Below are positions 51,898 through 61,174 of a DNA stretch of 64,000 bases, piece by piece (position 1 is the stretch's first letter; each line of letters starts with the position of its first letter). The notes under the pieces were generated by a model, which worked only from the letters and a program-made list of their open reading frames with translations, ran no database searches and was not told the DNA's origin. The stretch is from Fimbriimonadaceae bacterium (GTDB lineage Bacteria; Armatimonadota; Fimbriimonadia; Fimbriimonadales; Fimbriimonadaceae), in the NCBI GenBank assembly GCA_019454125.1, contig CP075365.1:1172218-1236217 (forward strand), in the 5' to 3' direction. Made by a program: the position numbers and the translations under genes.

Positions 51898-52110
51898 GGA
51901 AGTCTCAGCCATCTTCGGCTGGCATCCTTTTAGACCCTTAAGGTTATCCCTGTGTTAACAAACCGCCCTTTCTGGGACTGGCAAACTCGCTAGTAGAACC
52001 CTTCTGGGACCAGCGGTCCACTACACTTCTCGCGGTGCGAGCACGTACTAATGCTAGTTACAATGGAGGCAGCTGATGTGGAACTTGAACGTTGAGGATC
52101 AGTTCTGGCG

Positions 52111-52434
52111 ATGAAAGCGTCTCGCGGTTTCACCCTAGTAGAAATAATGATAGTCGTGGTGATCATCAGCATCTTGGCTGGGATCGCCGTGCCGCACTGG
52201 ATCGGTGTCCGGAAGCGCACTTGGACGAATTCGTGCTATGCCAACCAAACGAGGATCGATCAGGCTAAGCAGCTGTGGGTCATGGAAGAAGGCAAGGGGA
52301 GCAGTGAGGTGCCGACCTTCGACGACTTGGTTCCCAAGTACTTAAAAAAGCAGCCGGTGTGTCCGACTGGTGGGACTTACGATATTGGGGATAACGCGAC
52401 CCATTGCACATGTAGCGACCACCCGCATCAGTAG
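52111..52434 (+). CDS. Small type IV pilin-like protein
   Basis: A 107-residue prepilin. SRG-FTLVEIMIVVVIISILAG is a class III signal: prepilin peptidase would cut after Gly and methylate Phe, and Glu5 of the mature chain is present. After the hydrophobic helix comes a short soluble domain with three or four cysteines (SCYANQ, PVCPTGG, HCTCSDHP). Length and helix (CYANQTRIDQAKQLW) resemble the small ComGC/type II pseudopilins seen across many phyla. It stands alone between two minus-strand genes. Confidence 0.88.
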   Translation: MKASRGFTLVEIMIVVVIISILAGIAVPHWIGVRKRTWTNSCYANQTRIDQAKQLWVMEEGKGSSEVPTFDDLVPKYLKKQPVCPTGGTYDIGDNATHCTCSDHPHQ

Positions 52435-52436
52435 AG

Positions 52437-53642
52437 CTACTCATTACGCAGGGATACGACAGGATCCTGTCGTGCCGCCTTCATAGCCGGTAAGAGCCCG
52501 AAAACCCCGCCAACGCCGACGCCCGTCGCAAACGCAAGCAGAACTGTCTCTGGAGTCACAAGGGGTTTGATCCTTGTGTTAGAGGTTAAAAGCCAGCAAA
52601 CCACGAGGCTTACGGCCAATCCCAAGGTCACTCCCAAGACGCCGATGAGCACGCTTTCGGTTAAAAACTGCGTGAAGATATCGCCTCGCCGGGCTCCGGT
52701 CGCCTTCCTCACCCCGATCTCCTTCTGTCGCTCGTTCACAGCCATAAGCATCACCGTCATGATGCCGACGCCGCCGACGAACAGGGCGATGCTCGTAAGG
52801 CCGACGACAAGGGTCGAGAGTATGCCGATGACTTGGTAAATCAGTCCGAGAAGATCTTCCTGTGTAAGAACGCTGAACTGGGATCGGTCAAGTCGCTTTC
52901 CTAGAGCTTGATCCAACCGGGACACCAAGGACTTTGGCTCGACGTCTGGGCGCGTCTTCACCATGAAACGGTCGATTTGCGCCGTCGGCGAGACTTTTTT
53001 AAGACTGGAAAAGGGGATGTAAGCGACGTTCTCCAAACTTTGGGTAGCAAAGAGGCTCTGTTGCTTCTTAGCGTCTTCCGTGACCCCGATGACCTTGTAG
53101 TCGTGCTTATTGATGGAAACGACCTTGCCAATCGCATCTTCGTCTCCGAAGATTTGCTTCTTCGCGATGCCGCCCAAGACAACGACAGGCGCCTCCTTGT
53201 CCGAGGCAGAGAACAGACGGCCCGCGTTGAGCTCGACCGGATGCATCTGGAACCACTCCGGCGAAGCCGCGACGATAAAGGGATAGGCTTCTTCTTTGGC
53301 GTAACGTAGTCCGCCGCCCGCAAAGGTTAGACTTGCGACTGTCTCAACCCCATTGACGGAACGAATGAGATCAGCGTCCGATTCTTCAAACCAACTTTGA
53401 CCACCCAAGTTCGGATTAAAGCCGCCTGAAAGCTGAACCCTGCCCGGCAGGACGATGACAATATTCACGCCAAGGTCTTCGACTTGAGAGCCGACATCCT
53501 TTTGCACGCCAAGGCCGATGCTTACGAGCAAAATGATGGCGATGGCACCTACCATAACGCCGAGCGCACTCAAGAATGTCCTTTGCCAGCTCTCCCTGAG
53601 ACTGTCGAGAGCCGCCTTTACGTTTGCCACCAGAGTCTTCAA
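52437..53642 (-). CDS. MacB-like ABC transporter permease
   Basis: A 401-residue FtsX-fold permease: one N-terminal helix (about residues 23-46), a MacB-core periplasmic domain and three C-terminal helices with GGVGIMTVMLMAVNERQKEIGVRKATGARRGDIF. Same family as the pump permease at 8451 but clearly diverged. No ATPase, adaptor or channel gene lies beside it, so its partners must be elsewhere. TTG at 53642 gives the usual N-terminus; a GTG at 53630 is possible. It follows the helicase gene by 38 bases on the same strand. Confidence 0.9.
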   Translation of the reverse strand: MKTLVANVKAALDSLRESWQRTFLSALGVMVGAIAIILLVSIGLGVQKDVGSQVEDLGVNIVIVLPGRVQLSGGFNPNLGGQSWFEESDADLIRSVNGVETVASLTFAGGGLRYAKEEAYPFIVAASPEWFQMHPVELNAGRLFSASDKEAPVVVLGGIAKKQIFGDEDAIGKVVSINKHDYKVIGVTEDAKKQQSLFATQSLENVAYIPFSSLKKVSPTAQIDRFMVKTRPDVEPKSLVSRLDQALGKRLDRSQFSVLTQEDLLGLIYQVIGILSTLVVGLTSIALFVGGVGIMTVMLMAVNERQKEIGVRKATGARRGDIFTQFLTESVLIGVLGVTLGLAVSLVVCWLLTSNTRIKPLVTPETVLLAFATGVGVGGVFGLLPAMKAARQDPVVSLRNE

Positions 53643-53680
53643 CGCGGCCGGTGGCCTTTCGTCTCCCTTGTCATAGTCCC

Positions 53681-55030
53681 CTAGTCGCTTTCGGAGATCC
53701 CGGCCATGCGCTCGAACTCCCAGACCCGATCGTTCACCACAAGGTCGGTGGGCTTAATTGGCCGGGCCAGGGCGAGCCCGTCCAGGGACCGGCACCGGGA
53801 GAGCGCCACATAGACCTGCCCGTGGGCAAAGGCGGGGCGGTCGAGATCGACGACCACCCGATCAAAGGTGAGGCCCTGAGCCTTGTGGATAGTGACGGCC
53901 CAAGCCAGTCGAAGCGGGAATTGTACATATTCGCCCACGATTTCTTTACCAATTCGGCTAGAAGCGCCGTCCCAGGCATAGCGGACTTTTTCCCACTTCT
54001 CGCGAGTCACCGTTAATCGTTCGTTACCGTTGACGGTCACTTCGATCTCGTCGTCGCCGAGAGCGGTGACTTGGCCGATCGTGCCGTTCACCCATTGCCT
54101 CCCATTTTTTACGAACATGACCTGGGCGCCAAGGCGCAACCCGAGGCGAGGATCGGCGGGGAACTCTCGCACGAAGTCGCCCTCCGTCGAACCCGCATAG
54201 AACCGGGTCGGCCCCGCAAGCTGGCTGAGCCGGCGCTGGTTGATGGAATCGGCCCGTCCGTTCGTGGCCGTGAGGGTGACGGTGTCGCGGTCTTCTAATG
54301 TGACGCCAACCCGCTGGTTGAAGAGGTTGAGCTCGGAGCAGTCGCCGCGGCGAAGCCGGTTAAGGGCGAAGATGAAGTCGGGATCGGCCTGGCGATGGAC
54401 CTCCGTGAGATGGACCACGTCCAGGCCTGCTTCCACGACGACCCGGGCGTCGAAGAAGAAGGCGGAGGCGTACCGGTCCCCGATCATCTCGGCATCGGCA
54501 CCGCCCGTGACCACAGGCTCCAACTGCCAGAGGTCGCCAAAGCCCACGACGCGGACGCCACCGAAGGGCAAGTCGCTGTCGCGGTTCTGGCGCAGCGAGA
54601 AGTCGATAGCGTCAAAGACGTCCGCCCGCACCATCGACGTCTCGTCGATCACCACCACCTCGAGCCGCTCGATCAGCCGCCGCTTCGCGCCGCCCTTTCG
54701 AAAGGTCGGGACGAGATCGGGGCTGTTGGTGAGGGGGCCTAGGGGAAAGTTGAAGAAGCTGTGGATCGTCTGGCCGCCGACTTGGATCGCGGCGAGGCCG
54801 GTCGGGGCCAAGACCACGCATTTCTGCTCCGTCGCTTCGATGAACCGCCGCAGCACGGTGGATTTTCCGGTGCCCGCCTTGCCCGTGACCAACGTCAGGC
54901 AGCCCAGGGCCGCGCCGAACTCCACCACCTTGAGGGCTTCGTTCTGTTCCGCGGTGAGTTCGACCCGGCTGGCTAAAGGAGCGGCAGTGGGAACGGTGGG
55001 TTGCATCTGCCAAGGGTTGGGCTGGGGCAT
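53681..55030 (-). CDS. Pif1/RecD2-like superfamily 1B DNA helicase
   Basis: A 449-residue 5'-3' helicase. Walker A GKAGTGKSTVLRRF (about residues 49-62), motif Ia LAPTGLAAIQVGGQTIHSFF, motif II VVVIDETSMV, motif III GFGDLWQLEPV and motifs V/VI TIHKAQGLTFDRVVVD and GQVYVALSRCRSLDGL match the Pif1 group, including the compact size of bacterial Pif1. Such enzymes unwind G-quadruplexes and stalled forks. TAACCT stands eight bases before the ATG on its strand. Confidence 0.93.
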   Translation of the reverse strand: MPQPNPWQMQPTVPTAAPLASRVELTAEQNEALKVVEFGAALGCLTLVTGKAGTGKSTVLRRFIEATEQKCVVLAPTGLAAIQVGGQTIHSFFNFPLGPLTNSPDLVPTFRKGGAKRRLIERLEVVVIDETSMVRADVFDAIDFSLRQNRDSDLPFGGVRVVGFGDLWQLEPVVTGGADAEMIGDRYASAFFFDARVVVEAGLDVVHLTEVHRQADPDFIFALNRLRRGDCSELNLFNQRVGVTLEDRDTVTLTATNGRADSINQRRLSQLAGPTRFYAGSTEGDFVREFPADPRLGLRLGAQVMFVKNGRQWVNGTIGQVTALGDDEIEVTVNGNERLTVTREKWEKVRYAWDGASSRIGKEIVGEYVQFPLRLAWAVTIHKAQGLTFDRVVVDLDRPAFAHGQVYVALSRCRSLDGLALARPIKPTDLVVNDRVWEFERMAGISESD

Positions 55031-55038
55031 CTCCGCCT

Positions 55039-55044
55039 AGGTTA
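55039..55044 (-). promoter_or_regulatory. TAACCT box eight bases before the helicase start
   Basis: Minus-strand TAACCT, eight bases containing GGCGGAG, then ATG. It could be a leaderless promoter or simply a ribosome binding site near the start. Confidence 0.3.
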
Positions 55045-55109
55045 CACCCTGGTCCATCTACCAATGAACCACCGGCAGAGATGCGGAAGAAAGATTCTCG
55101 GGTGGCACG

Positions 55110-55835
55110 ATGCGGGCACTTCTTTTAGCTTCACTCCTTGGCTTTTCGGCCGCGGTCGCTACGGCACAGGCTCCTCCGAACCATGGCCGGCGCGAGACGA
55201 GGGTGCCGATGCGGATCCTCGCGGTGGGAGATTCGATCACGGCGGGCGCGGGTTCTCCGGGCGGTTATCGAACGATCCTGCAGCAGCGGCTGGGCCGGGC
55301 CGACCGTCCCTTCGATTTTCTTGGCGACGTGAACGAAAATTCGGCCGGGATGGCGTACCCCCAGCATGAGGGACATGGCGGCTGGACGATTTCCGACCTG
55401 GCCGATGGCAACCCGTCGGACCTCGGTGCGGGCAACGTCGTGACATGGATGCGCAGATACCAGCCGACCCACGTGCTGGTGATGGCGGGCACCAACGACA
55501 ATCCTTTCATGGACCGCCAGACCTTGACCGGCCTTTACGAGAGACTGCTTGACCGGATCTTTTCCGTGAACCGGAACGTGAAAGTGGCCCTGGCCTGCAT
55601 CCCGAAGTCCCGCCAATCGGTCACGAAACGGCAAGCCTATGAGCGCATGGCTTGGGAAGTCGTGCGGACCGTCGTCGTGCGACGCCGGGTGCAGGGCTAT
55701 CAGATCAGTTTCGCAAACTGCTATTCGCCGATCGACCCGAACCGCCACTTGGCGGACAATTACCACCCGAACCGGGACGGTTACGTGCGCATCGCGCTGG
55801 CGTTCGAAGCGGCATTGAGGGCGCTGGACCGCTAG
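55110..55835 (+). CDS. Secreted SGNH/GDSL-family hydrolase
   Basis: A 241-residue exported esterase-like protein with a signal peptide (LLLASLLGFSAAVATAQ). Block I is AVGDSITAG with the catalytic Ser, block II Gly lies in GGW, block III is AGTNDN, and the Asp/His pair is in DNYHPNRDGY. Complete active site of the SGNH family; it may deacetylate a polysaccharide or cleave another ester, and the WcaF-like acetyltransferase shows that O-acetyl groups are likely made by this cell. Tail to tail with the tRNA gene. Confidence 0.92.
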   Translation: MRALLLASLLGFSAAVATAQAPPNHGRRETRVPMRILAVGDSITAGAGSPGGYRTILQQRLGRADRPFDFLGDVNENSAGMAYPQHEGHGGWTISDLADGNPSDLGAGNVVTWMRRYQPTHVLVMAGTNDNPFMDRQTLTGLYERLLDRIFSVNRNVKVALACIPKSRQSVTKRQAYERMAWEVVRTVVVRRRVQGYQISFANCYSPIDPNRHLADNYHPNRDGYVRIALAFEAALRALDR

Positions 55836-55841
55836 AAGGTT

Positions 55842-55917
55842 TGGCCCGGACGAAGGGACTCGAACCCCCGACTTCCTCCTCCGGAGGGAGGCGCTCTATC
55901 CACTGAGCTACGTCCGG
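55842..55917 (-). tRNA. tRNA-Arg (CCG anticodon)
   Basis: Folds as a complete cloverleaf on the minus strand: acceptor CCGGACG/CGTCCGG, TA at 8-9, D arm GCTC...GAGC, anticodon arm CCTCC-CTCCGGA-GGAGG with CCG at 34-36, five-base variable loop AAGTC, T arm GGGGG-TTCGAGT-CCCTT (two G-T pairs), discriminator G. CCA is encoded (55842-55844). Reads the CGG arginine codon. Confidence 0.95.
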
Positions 55918-55969
55918 GCTTAGAAGGGCATAGTACCCCGCCATTGGGCGGGGCTCCTTGTCCCGAGGG

Positions 55970-57298
55970 TCAGACACTGACGGGGCGGGCCCATCGGGGC
56001 GAAAGAGCCCGCGCGGGGGCCGTGTCGACCATCGAGCGGCCGTTCTTGATGTAGTACTCGAACTCCTCGGGGAAGACCTTCAGCGCGGCCGCAACGGGCC
56101 AGGCGGCGGCATCGCCAAGGCCACAGAACGACCTCCCGTCGATCTGCTTCGTGATGTCCATCAACAGGTCCATATCGCCCGGTTGGCCATGGCCGCGGAC
56201 GATCCGCTCAAGGATCTGCAGCATCCACTTCGTCCCCTCCCGGCAGGGCGTGCACTTGCCGCAGGACTCCTCCGCATAGAAGCGGGCGGTGCGCCAAGTG
56301 AACTCGACGATGTCGGTGTGCTCGTTGAGGAACATGCACCCGCCGGAACCGACCATCGAGCCGACCTCCCACATCTCCTCGTAGGCGATCGGCGCGGTCA
56401 GGGTCTTCTCAGCGTTCAGGATCGGGACGCTGCTGCCGCCCGGGACGCATGCCTTGAGGGCCCCGCCCTTCATGCCGCCCGCCAGTTCGAGCAGTTCACC
56501 GAGGGTCGTGCCGAATTCAACCTCGTAGTTTCCGGGCCTGTTCACGTGGCCGCTCACCGAGAAGATCTTTGTTCCGCGCGAGTTCTTCGTGCCGGCTCCC
56601 AGCGTGGCGTACCATTCGCCGCCCCGATCGATGATGAACGGCGCACAGGCGTAGGTCTCGACGTTGTTAATGATCGTCGGTCGGTCCCAAAGGCCGGCGA
56701 CAGTGGGCAGGGGAGCGTGGGGGAACTTGAGCCGGGGCATGCCGCGCTCACCCATCAGGCTGCTCATAAGGGCGCTCTCCTCGCCGCATTCATAGCTCCC
56801 GGCGCCCAGGTGGATGTCCAGCTCGAAGTCCCAGCCGCTGCCGAGAATGTTCTTCCCCAGCAGCCCGGCGGCATAGGCTTCGTCCAGCGCCTTGCGAAGG
56901 GCCTTGGCCGCGTCGACGAACTCGGCGCGGATGTAGATGTAGCCGTGGTCGCCCTGGGTGGCCCAGCCCGCGATCGTCATCCCTTCGATCACGAGGAAGG
57001 GGGTCTGCTCCATGAGCTGTTTGTCCTTAAAGGTGCCGGGCTCGCCCTCGTCCGCGTTGCAGACGATGTAGTGGGGCGCGGTCTTTACCTTTTCGATGCC
57101 GTTCCACTTGATCCAGGTGGGGAAGCCGGCGCCGCCCCTCCCGCGCAGGCCGCTGGCCTTCATCTCATCGATGACGGCCTGCCGTTCCATGCCGACCGCC
57201 TTTTCGAGGGCCTTGTAGCCGCCCTTTGCCCGGTAGCCGTCGAGGGTCCGGTAGGCGGGGTCGTGAGCGTGTTCCAGCAGCAGCTTCTTTTCAGCCAT
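55970..57298 (-). CDS. nuoF: NADH-quinone oxidoreductase subunit F
   Basis: The NADH- and FMN-binding subunit of respiratory complex I, on the cytoplasmic arm. The 442-residue protein has GRGGAGFPTWIKW and CNADEGEPGTFKD (FMN site), GAGSYECGEESALM (NADH site), the SLBB domain (about 245-335) and the [4Fe-4S] motif ESCGKCTPCREGT with the distal Cys in GRSFCGLG. It should pair with NuoE, whose gene lies 5 kb upstream on the same strand beyond the prepilin array. TAGAAT stands 11 bases before the ATG. No nuoG follows; the tRNA-Arg gene is next. Confidence 0.96.
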   Translation of the reverse strand: MAEKKLLLEHAHDPAYRTLDGYRAKGGYKALEKAVGMERQAVIDEMKASGLRGRGGAGFPTWIKWNGIEKVKTAPHYIVCNADEGEPGTFKDKQLMEQTPFLVIEGMTIAGWATQGDHGYIYIRAEFVDAAKALRKALDEAYAAGLLGKNILGSGWDFELDIHLGAGSYECGEESALMSSLMGERGMPRLKFPHAPLPTVAGLWDRPTIINNVETYACAPFIIDRGGEWYATLGAGTKNSRGTKIFSVSGHVNRPGNYEVEFGTTLGELLELAGGMKGGALKACVPGGSSVPILNAEKTLTAPIAYEEMWEVGSMVGSGGCMFLNEHTDIVEFTWRTARFYAEESCGKCTPCREGTKWMLQILERIVRGHGQPGDMDLLMDITKQIDGRSFCGLGDAAAWPVAAALKVFPEEFEYYIKNGRSMVDTAPARALSPRWARPVSV

Positions 57299-57352
57299 GG
57301 ACTTTGTCCATTCTACATCGTGGAGGCTGGAATGGTCGGCGCGGTAAAGAGA

Positions 57353-57386
57353 AGACCGGCCCGAGAACTAGGTTCCGGGCCGGTCT
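57353..57386 (-). terminator. Terminator after the small lipoprotein gene
   Basis: Perfect 10-bp repeat AGACCGGCCC (57353-57362) and GGGCCGGTCT (57377-57386); on the minus strand it is followed by TCTCTTT. It separates the lipoprotein gene from nuoF. Confidence 0.8.
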
Positions 57387-57409
57387 GCATTTCCGATTAT
57401 CGGTCGATG

Positions 57410-57589
57410 TTAGTCGATGGTGGCTTTCGGCATGTTTGCCGCGCCGGCCGCCTTGCCTTCGCCCGCGCCTTCCGTCGCGGTCTTAACATCCCCACCAACC
57501 GGCGCGGGCTCTTCCGAGGCGCAGCCGACGACGAAGAATGCGGCAAGGGCTAAGCCCAGGATGACGAGCACGTGATGCTTCTTGAGCAT
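57410..57589 (-). CDS. Short lipoprotein, 59 residues
   Basis: Small gene encoding MLKKHHVLVILGLALAAFFV followed by VGC, a clear lipoprotein signal with lipobox VVGC (Cys23). The mature peptide is only 37 residues, rich in Ala, Gly, Glu and Lys, and looks disordered. Codon use agrees with coding (third positions mostly G or C). GAGG lies upstream of the ATG, and a strong terminator follows the stop. Function unknown; it might be an entry or anchor lipoprotein for the neighbouring pilin-like proteins, but this is only context. Confidence 0.8.
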   Translation of the reverse strand: MLKKHHVLVILGLALAAFFVVGCASEEPAPVGGDVKTATEGAGEGKAAGAANMPKATID

Positions 57590-57622
57590 AGTCGCTTTTT
57601 ACCTCGTGTTCCCCGGTATGGA

Positions 57623-58597
57623 CTAGCCACCACCGAAGTCGCACTGCTGGGCAGAGTAGTTGAACTCACTGTCCGGGCGGTAGAAGCCAGGATAGTAGAC
57701 GTTGGTACCCGGAGCCTTGGTACCACCAGGCTCGACGCAGTCGGTCATCCAGTACGGGCTGCCAGCGGGGCCGGCTGGGTCGAAGGAGCTCCAGGCGCTG
57801 GTGTTGACGTTCTCAGCGTACTGGGGCCACTTCGGCGCGTTCATCTGGATGAAGCGCGCGCTGGTGTCCGAGCTGATGAAGGCCATGCCGCGGCCATAGA
57901 CCCAGACCGTGAAGTTTGCGGCGTCGGTCTGGAGGAACCAGACGTAGCCGTAACCCGCGCCGTATTGGCAGTTAGCCGAACCCGGGTTCGCGCCAGAACG
58001 GAACTGGCAGGCCGTACCCGTCGTTCCACAGCAGAGCTGCGGCATCGAGATCATGAAGCCCTTCTCGTTCTCCTTATAAGCCTCGGTGAAGAGGGGGAGC
58101 TTGGAAGGCTGGTTGACGGCGGTGGCGGACCAGGCATGCAGCATGCCGTTGAAGGCCGCGTTCATGAAGGCCGGGCCGGGGCCGCCCGCTTTCTGAACAC
58201 CACCGAGGTCGCGGTTCGGAAGGCCCGCGCCCTGCCAGATGCCGTAGTTCTTCATATACGGCTGCATCGAGTTGTAGACCGTGGCCATTTCCTCGGACTT
58301 GCGCGGCTCGACGTCGCGAAGGCCAGTGGTGGTCCAACCGCTCGGGACGCTGGTGAAGGCATTGGCGCGCCAGCCGTTCAGGTTGGTCGCATAGCCCATG
58401 GCCAGCGGGAACGTGTCATCCGAGTCGGTGATGTAGATGTTGGCGGCCGTGCCCAGCTGCTTGAACTGGGACAGGGTCTGCGTCTTCTTCGCGGCTTCCT
58501 TCGCCTGGGCGAAGACCGGGAAGAGGATGGCCGCCAGGATCGCGATGATTGCGATTACGACGAGCAGTTCAATGAGAGTGAACGCATTACGTTTCAC
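57623..58597 (-). CDS. Prepilin-like secreted protein, array copy 1
   Basis: A 324-residue protein with a class III prepilin signal ([22 protein letters not shown], Glu5 present) and a long C-terminal domain. After the helix comes [13 protein letters not shown] and a segment [15 protein letters not shown] shared by all copies; then [28 protein letters not shown]...[35 protein letters not shown] and the terminal CDFGGG. Six or more cysteines recur in all copies and may form disulfides outside the cell. The short MKR-type leader contrasts with the 300-residue head, as in the DUF1559-like prepilins of Planctomycetes and Armatimonadota. GGAGGT precedes the GTG start. Confidence 0.92.
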   Translation of the reverse strand: MKRNAFTLIELLVVIAIIAILAAILFPVFAQAKEAAKKTQTLSQFKQLGTAANIYITDSDDTFPLAMGYATNLNGWRANAFTSVPSGWTTTGLRDVEPRKSEEMATVYNSMQPYMKNYGIWQGAGLPNRDLGGVQKAGGPGPAFMNAAFNGMLHAWSATAVNQPSKLPLFTEAYKENEKGFMISMPQLCCGTTGTACQFRSGANPGSANCQYGAGYGYVWFLQTDAANFTVWVYGRGMAFISSDTSARFIQMNAPKWPQYAENVNTSAWSSFDPAGPAGSPYWMTDCVEPGGTKAPGTNVYYPGFYRPDSEFNYSAQQCDFGGG

Positions 58598-58781
58598 GAT
58601 GAGTGACCTCCGGCAGGTGGGTCTTCGGCTGTGCGCTCTGGACCTAATTGCCTAATCCGTTATGATGGCTGGATCGGTTAGAGATGTTCGCGCAAAAGTG
58701 CCCGAATATCGAAAATCCCAGTAATTACACCTGCATGCGCCCCTCCGCCCTTGATGGGACTAGCGCAAAGTGCCTAGTAAG

Positions 58782-58809
58782 GTTGCTGGGCGGAAATCCG
58801 CCCAGCAAC
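58782..58809 (-). terminator. Terminator after prepilin copy 2
   Basis: GTTGCTGGGCGGA and TCCGCCCAGCAAC, a perfect 13-bp palindrome with a two-base centre, 16 bases behind the stop codon on the minus strand. Confidence 0.85.
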
Positions 58810-58825
58810 TGGTCAGAGGGACGGA

Positions 58826-59803
58826 CTAGCCGCCGCCGAAGTCGCACTCGCGAGACGTGTAGTTGAACTCGCTGTCCGGGCGGTAGAAGCCCGCATAGTA
58901 CATGTTGGTCGGCGGGTTCTTGGCGACGCCGGGAGCGCCGCAGTCGGTCATCCAGTACGGGCTGCCAGCGGGGCCGGCTGGGTCGAAGGAGCTCCAGGCG
59001 CTGTTGTTGACGTTCTCAGCGTACTGGGGCCACTTCGGCGCGTTCATCTGGATGAAGCGCGCGCTGGTGTCCGAGCTGATGAAGGCCATGCCGCGGCCAT
59101 AGACCCAGACCGTGAAGTTTGCGGCCTCGGTCTGGAGGAACCAGACGTAGCCGTAACCCGCGCCGTAGTACTGGCAGTTCGCGGGGCCGGGGTTCCCGCC
59201 CGCGTTGAACTGGCAGGCCGTGCCCGTGCCCGAGCAGCAGAGCTGCGGCAAGGAGATCATGAAGCCCTTCTCGTTCTCCTTGTAAGCCTCGGTGAAGAGG
59301 GGGAGCTTGGAAGGCTGGGCGACGGCGGTGGCGGACCAGGCGTGAAGAAGGCCGTTGAAGGCCGCGTTCATGAAGGCCGGCTGGGGGCCGCCCGCGACGG
59401 GGACGCCCTGGAGGTCGCGGTTCGGGAGGCCCGCGCCCTGCCAGATGCCGTAGTTCTTCATATACGGCTGCATCGAGTTGTAGACGGTGGCCCGCTCTTC
59501 TGAAAGGCGGGGCTCGACGTTGCGGAGCCCGCTGGACGTCCAGCCGGCCGGGACGCTGGTGAAGGTGCCCAGGCGCCAGCCGCCGGTGGCCTGGTTAAAG
59601 CCGATGCCGAGCGGGAAGACGTCGTCCGAGTCGGTGATGTAGATGTTGGCGGCGGTGCCCAGCTGCTTGAACTGGGACAGGGTCTGCGTCTTCTTCGCGG
59701 CTTCCTTCGCCTGGGCGAAGACCGGGAAGAGGATGGCCGCCAGGATCGCGATGATTGCGATTACGACGAGCAGTTCAATGAGAGTGAACGCGTTACGTTT
59801 CAC
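58826..59803 (-). CDS. Prepilin-like secreted protein, array copy 2
   Basis: A 325-residue paralogue of copy 1 with the same signal, the same cysteine pattern and the same CDFGGG end. Differences concentrate around residues 60-85 ([22 protein letters not shown]), 115-135 and the stretch after QLCC ([20 protein letters not shown]). The first ~165 coding bases differ from copy 1 at only two or three sites, all silent or nearly so. GTG start at 59803 after GGAGGTTAAATATC; the open frame upstream of it is non-coding. Own terminator at 58782-58809. Confidence 0.92.
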   Translation of the reverse strand: MKRNAFTLIELLVVIAIIAILAAILFPVFAQAKEAAKKTQTLSQFKQLGTAANIYITDSDDVFPLGIGFNQATGGWRLGTFTSVPAGWTSSGLRNVEPRLSEERATVYNSMQPYMKNYGIWQGAGLPNRDLQGVPVAGGPQPAFMNAAFNGLLHAWSATAVAQPSKLPLFTEAYKENEKGFMISLPQLCCSGTGTACQFNAGGNPGPANCQYYGAGYGYVWFLQTEAANFTVWVYGRGMAFISSDTSARFIQMNAPKWPQYAENVNNSAWSSFDPAGPAGSPYWMTDCGAPGVAKNPPTNMYYAGFYRPDSEFNYTSRECDFGGG

Positions 59804-59951
59804 GATATTTAACCTCCAGATCGAAAGCCTAACGAGATAAGGACTTCCGACCTGTTTGGCCATGATAATCCAGGTTCAACCGAAAGTTCGCAATTAGTGC
59901 CGCTATTGTCCAACATCAAGTATATTTACGAGAGCGAATCCACTAAAATGA

Positions 59952-59983
59952 GAACCCCGCGCCGAGATGACGGCGCGGGGTTC
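59952..59983 (-). terminator. Terminator after prepilin copy 3
   Basis: GAACCCCGCGCCG-AGATGA-CGGCGCGGGGTTC, a perfect 13-bp stem, followed on the minus strand by TCATTTT. Confidence 0.9.
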
Positions 59984-60006
59984 CCGTGCGACGGTTTCAG
60001 GAAGGA

Positions 60007-60984
60007 CTAGCCTCCGCCGAAGTCGCACTGCTGGGCAGTGTAGTTGAACTCACTGTCCGGGCGGTAGAACCCGGGGTACCAAGTGGCGGAACCCTTGGTG
60101 CCGCCCGGCGCGACGCAGTCGCTCATCCAGTACGGGCTGCCAGGAGGGCCTGCCGGGTCGAAGGAGCTCCAGGCGCTGGTGTTGACGTTCTCAGCGTACT
60201 GGGGCCACTTGGGCGCGTTCATCTGGATGAAGCGCGCGCTGGTGTCCGAGCTGATGAAGGCCATGCCGCGGCCGTAGACCCAAACGGTCTGGGCCTCGGC
60301 GCTCGTCTGGAGGAACCAGACGTAGCCGATGTTCACGCCGGGATAGTAGGAGCAGGAGCCGCTCCCCTGGGGCGGGCCGCTCGCGTTGAACTGGCAGGCG
60401 ACGCCCTGGTTGGTGCAGCAAAGCTGCGGCAGGGAGATCATGAAGCCCTTCTGGTTCTCCTTATAAGCCTCGGTGAAGAGGGGGAGCTTCGAAGGCTGGG
60501 CGACGGCGGTGGCGGACCAACCGTGGAGGATCCCGTTAAAGGCCGCGTTCATGAACGCCGCCTGAGGGCCGCCCGCGACCTGGACGCCCTGGAGGTCGCG
60601 GTTCGGAAGGCCCGCGCCCTGCCAGATGCCGTAGTTCTTCATGTACGGCTGCATCGAGTTGTAGACCGTGGCCATTTCCTCGGACTTGCGCGGCTCCACG
60701 TTGCGGAGGCCGCTCGAAGTCCAGCCGCTCGGGACGCTGGTGAAAGCGTTCGACCGCCAAGTGTTCAGGTTGGTGGCGAAGCCCATGGCCAGCGGGAAGA
60801 CGTCGTCCGAGTCGGTGATGTAGATGTTGGCGGCCGTGCCCAGCTGTTTGAACTGGGACAGGGTCTGCGTCTTCTTCGCTGCTTCCTTCGCCTGGGCGAA
60901 GACCGGGAAGAGGATGGCCGCCAGGATCGCGATGATTGCGATTACAACGAGTAGTTCAATGAGGGTGAAAGCATTTCGTTTCAA
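60007..60984 (-). CDS. Prepilin-like secreted protein, array copy 3
   Basis: A 325-residue paralogue. Head region matches copies 1 and 2, with local variation after QLCC ([21 protein letters not shown]) and [22 protein letters not shown]. All cysteines and the C-terminal CDFGGG are kept. The start is TTG at 60984, directly giving the [11 protein letters not shown] signal, with GGAGGTTATTCCCC before it; the longer open frame upstream lacks a signal and is rejected. Own terminator at 59952-59983. Confidence 0.92.
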   Translation of the reverse strand: MKRNAFTLIELLVVIAIIAILAAILFPVFAQAKEAAKKTQTLSQFKQLGTAANIYITDSDDVFPLAMGFATNLNTWRSNAFTSVPSGWTSSGLRNVEPRKSEEMATVYNSMQPYMKNYGIWQGAGLPNRDLQGVQVAGGPQAAFMNAAFNGILHGWSATAVAQPSKLPLFTEAYKENQKGFMISLPQLCCTNQGVACQFNASGPPQGSGSCSYYPGVNIGYVWFLQTSAEAQTVWVYGRGMAFISSDTSARFIQMNAPKWPQYAENVNTSAWSSFDPAGPPGSPYWMSDCVAPGGTKGSATWYPGFYRPDSEFNYTAQQCDFGGG

Positions 60985-61120
60985 GGGGAATAACCTCCAG
61001 ATCAGAATACTCGAGAGAGCTCCGACCTTGGCTCTATCATAGTCCACCGGAGACACGAGCGTTTCAAAGAAAGCAGGCTTTTCTCGAGGTGTCCAGTATT
61101 TGTTCCTGTAAATAAACGCA

Positions 61121-61149
61121 TTGCCCCGCGCCAAGATGGCGCGGGGCAA
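61121..61149 (-). terminator. Terminator after prepilin copy 4
   Basis: TTGCCCCGCGCC-AAGAT-GGCGCGGGGCAA, a perfect 12-bp stem, followed on the minus strand by TGCGTTTATTT. Its core (CCCCGCGCC) matches the copy 3 terminator, so the terminator was probably duplicated along with the gene. Confidence 0.9.
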
Positions 61150-61174
61150 ATTGAGGGCCTGTAAAAGGGCTGGT

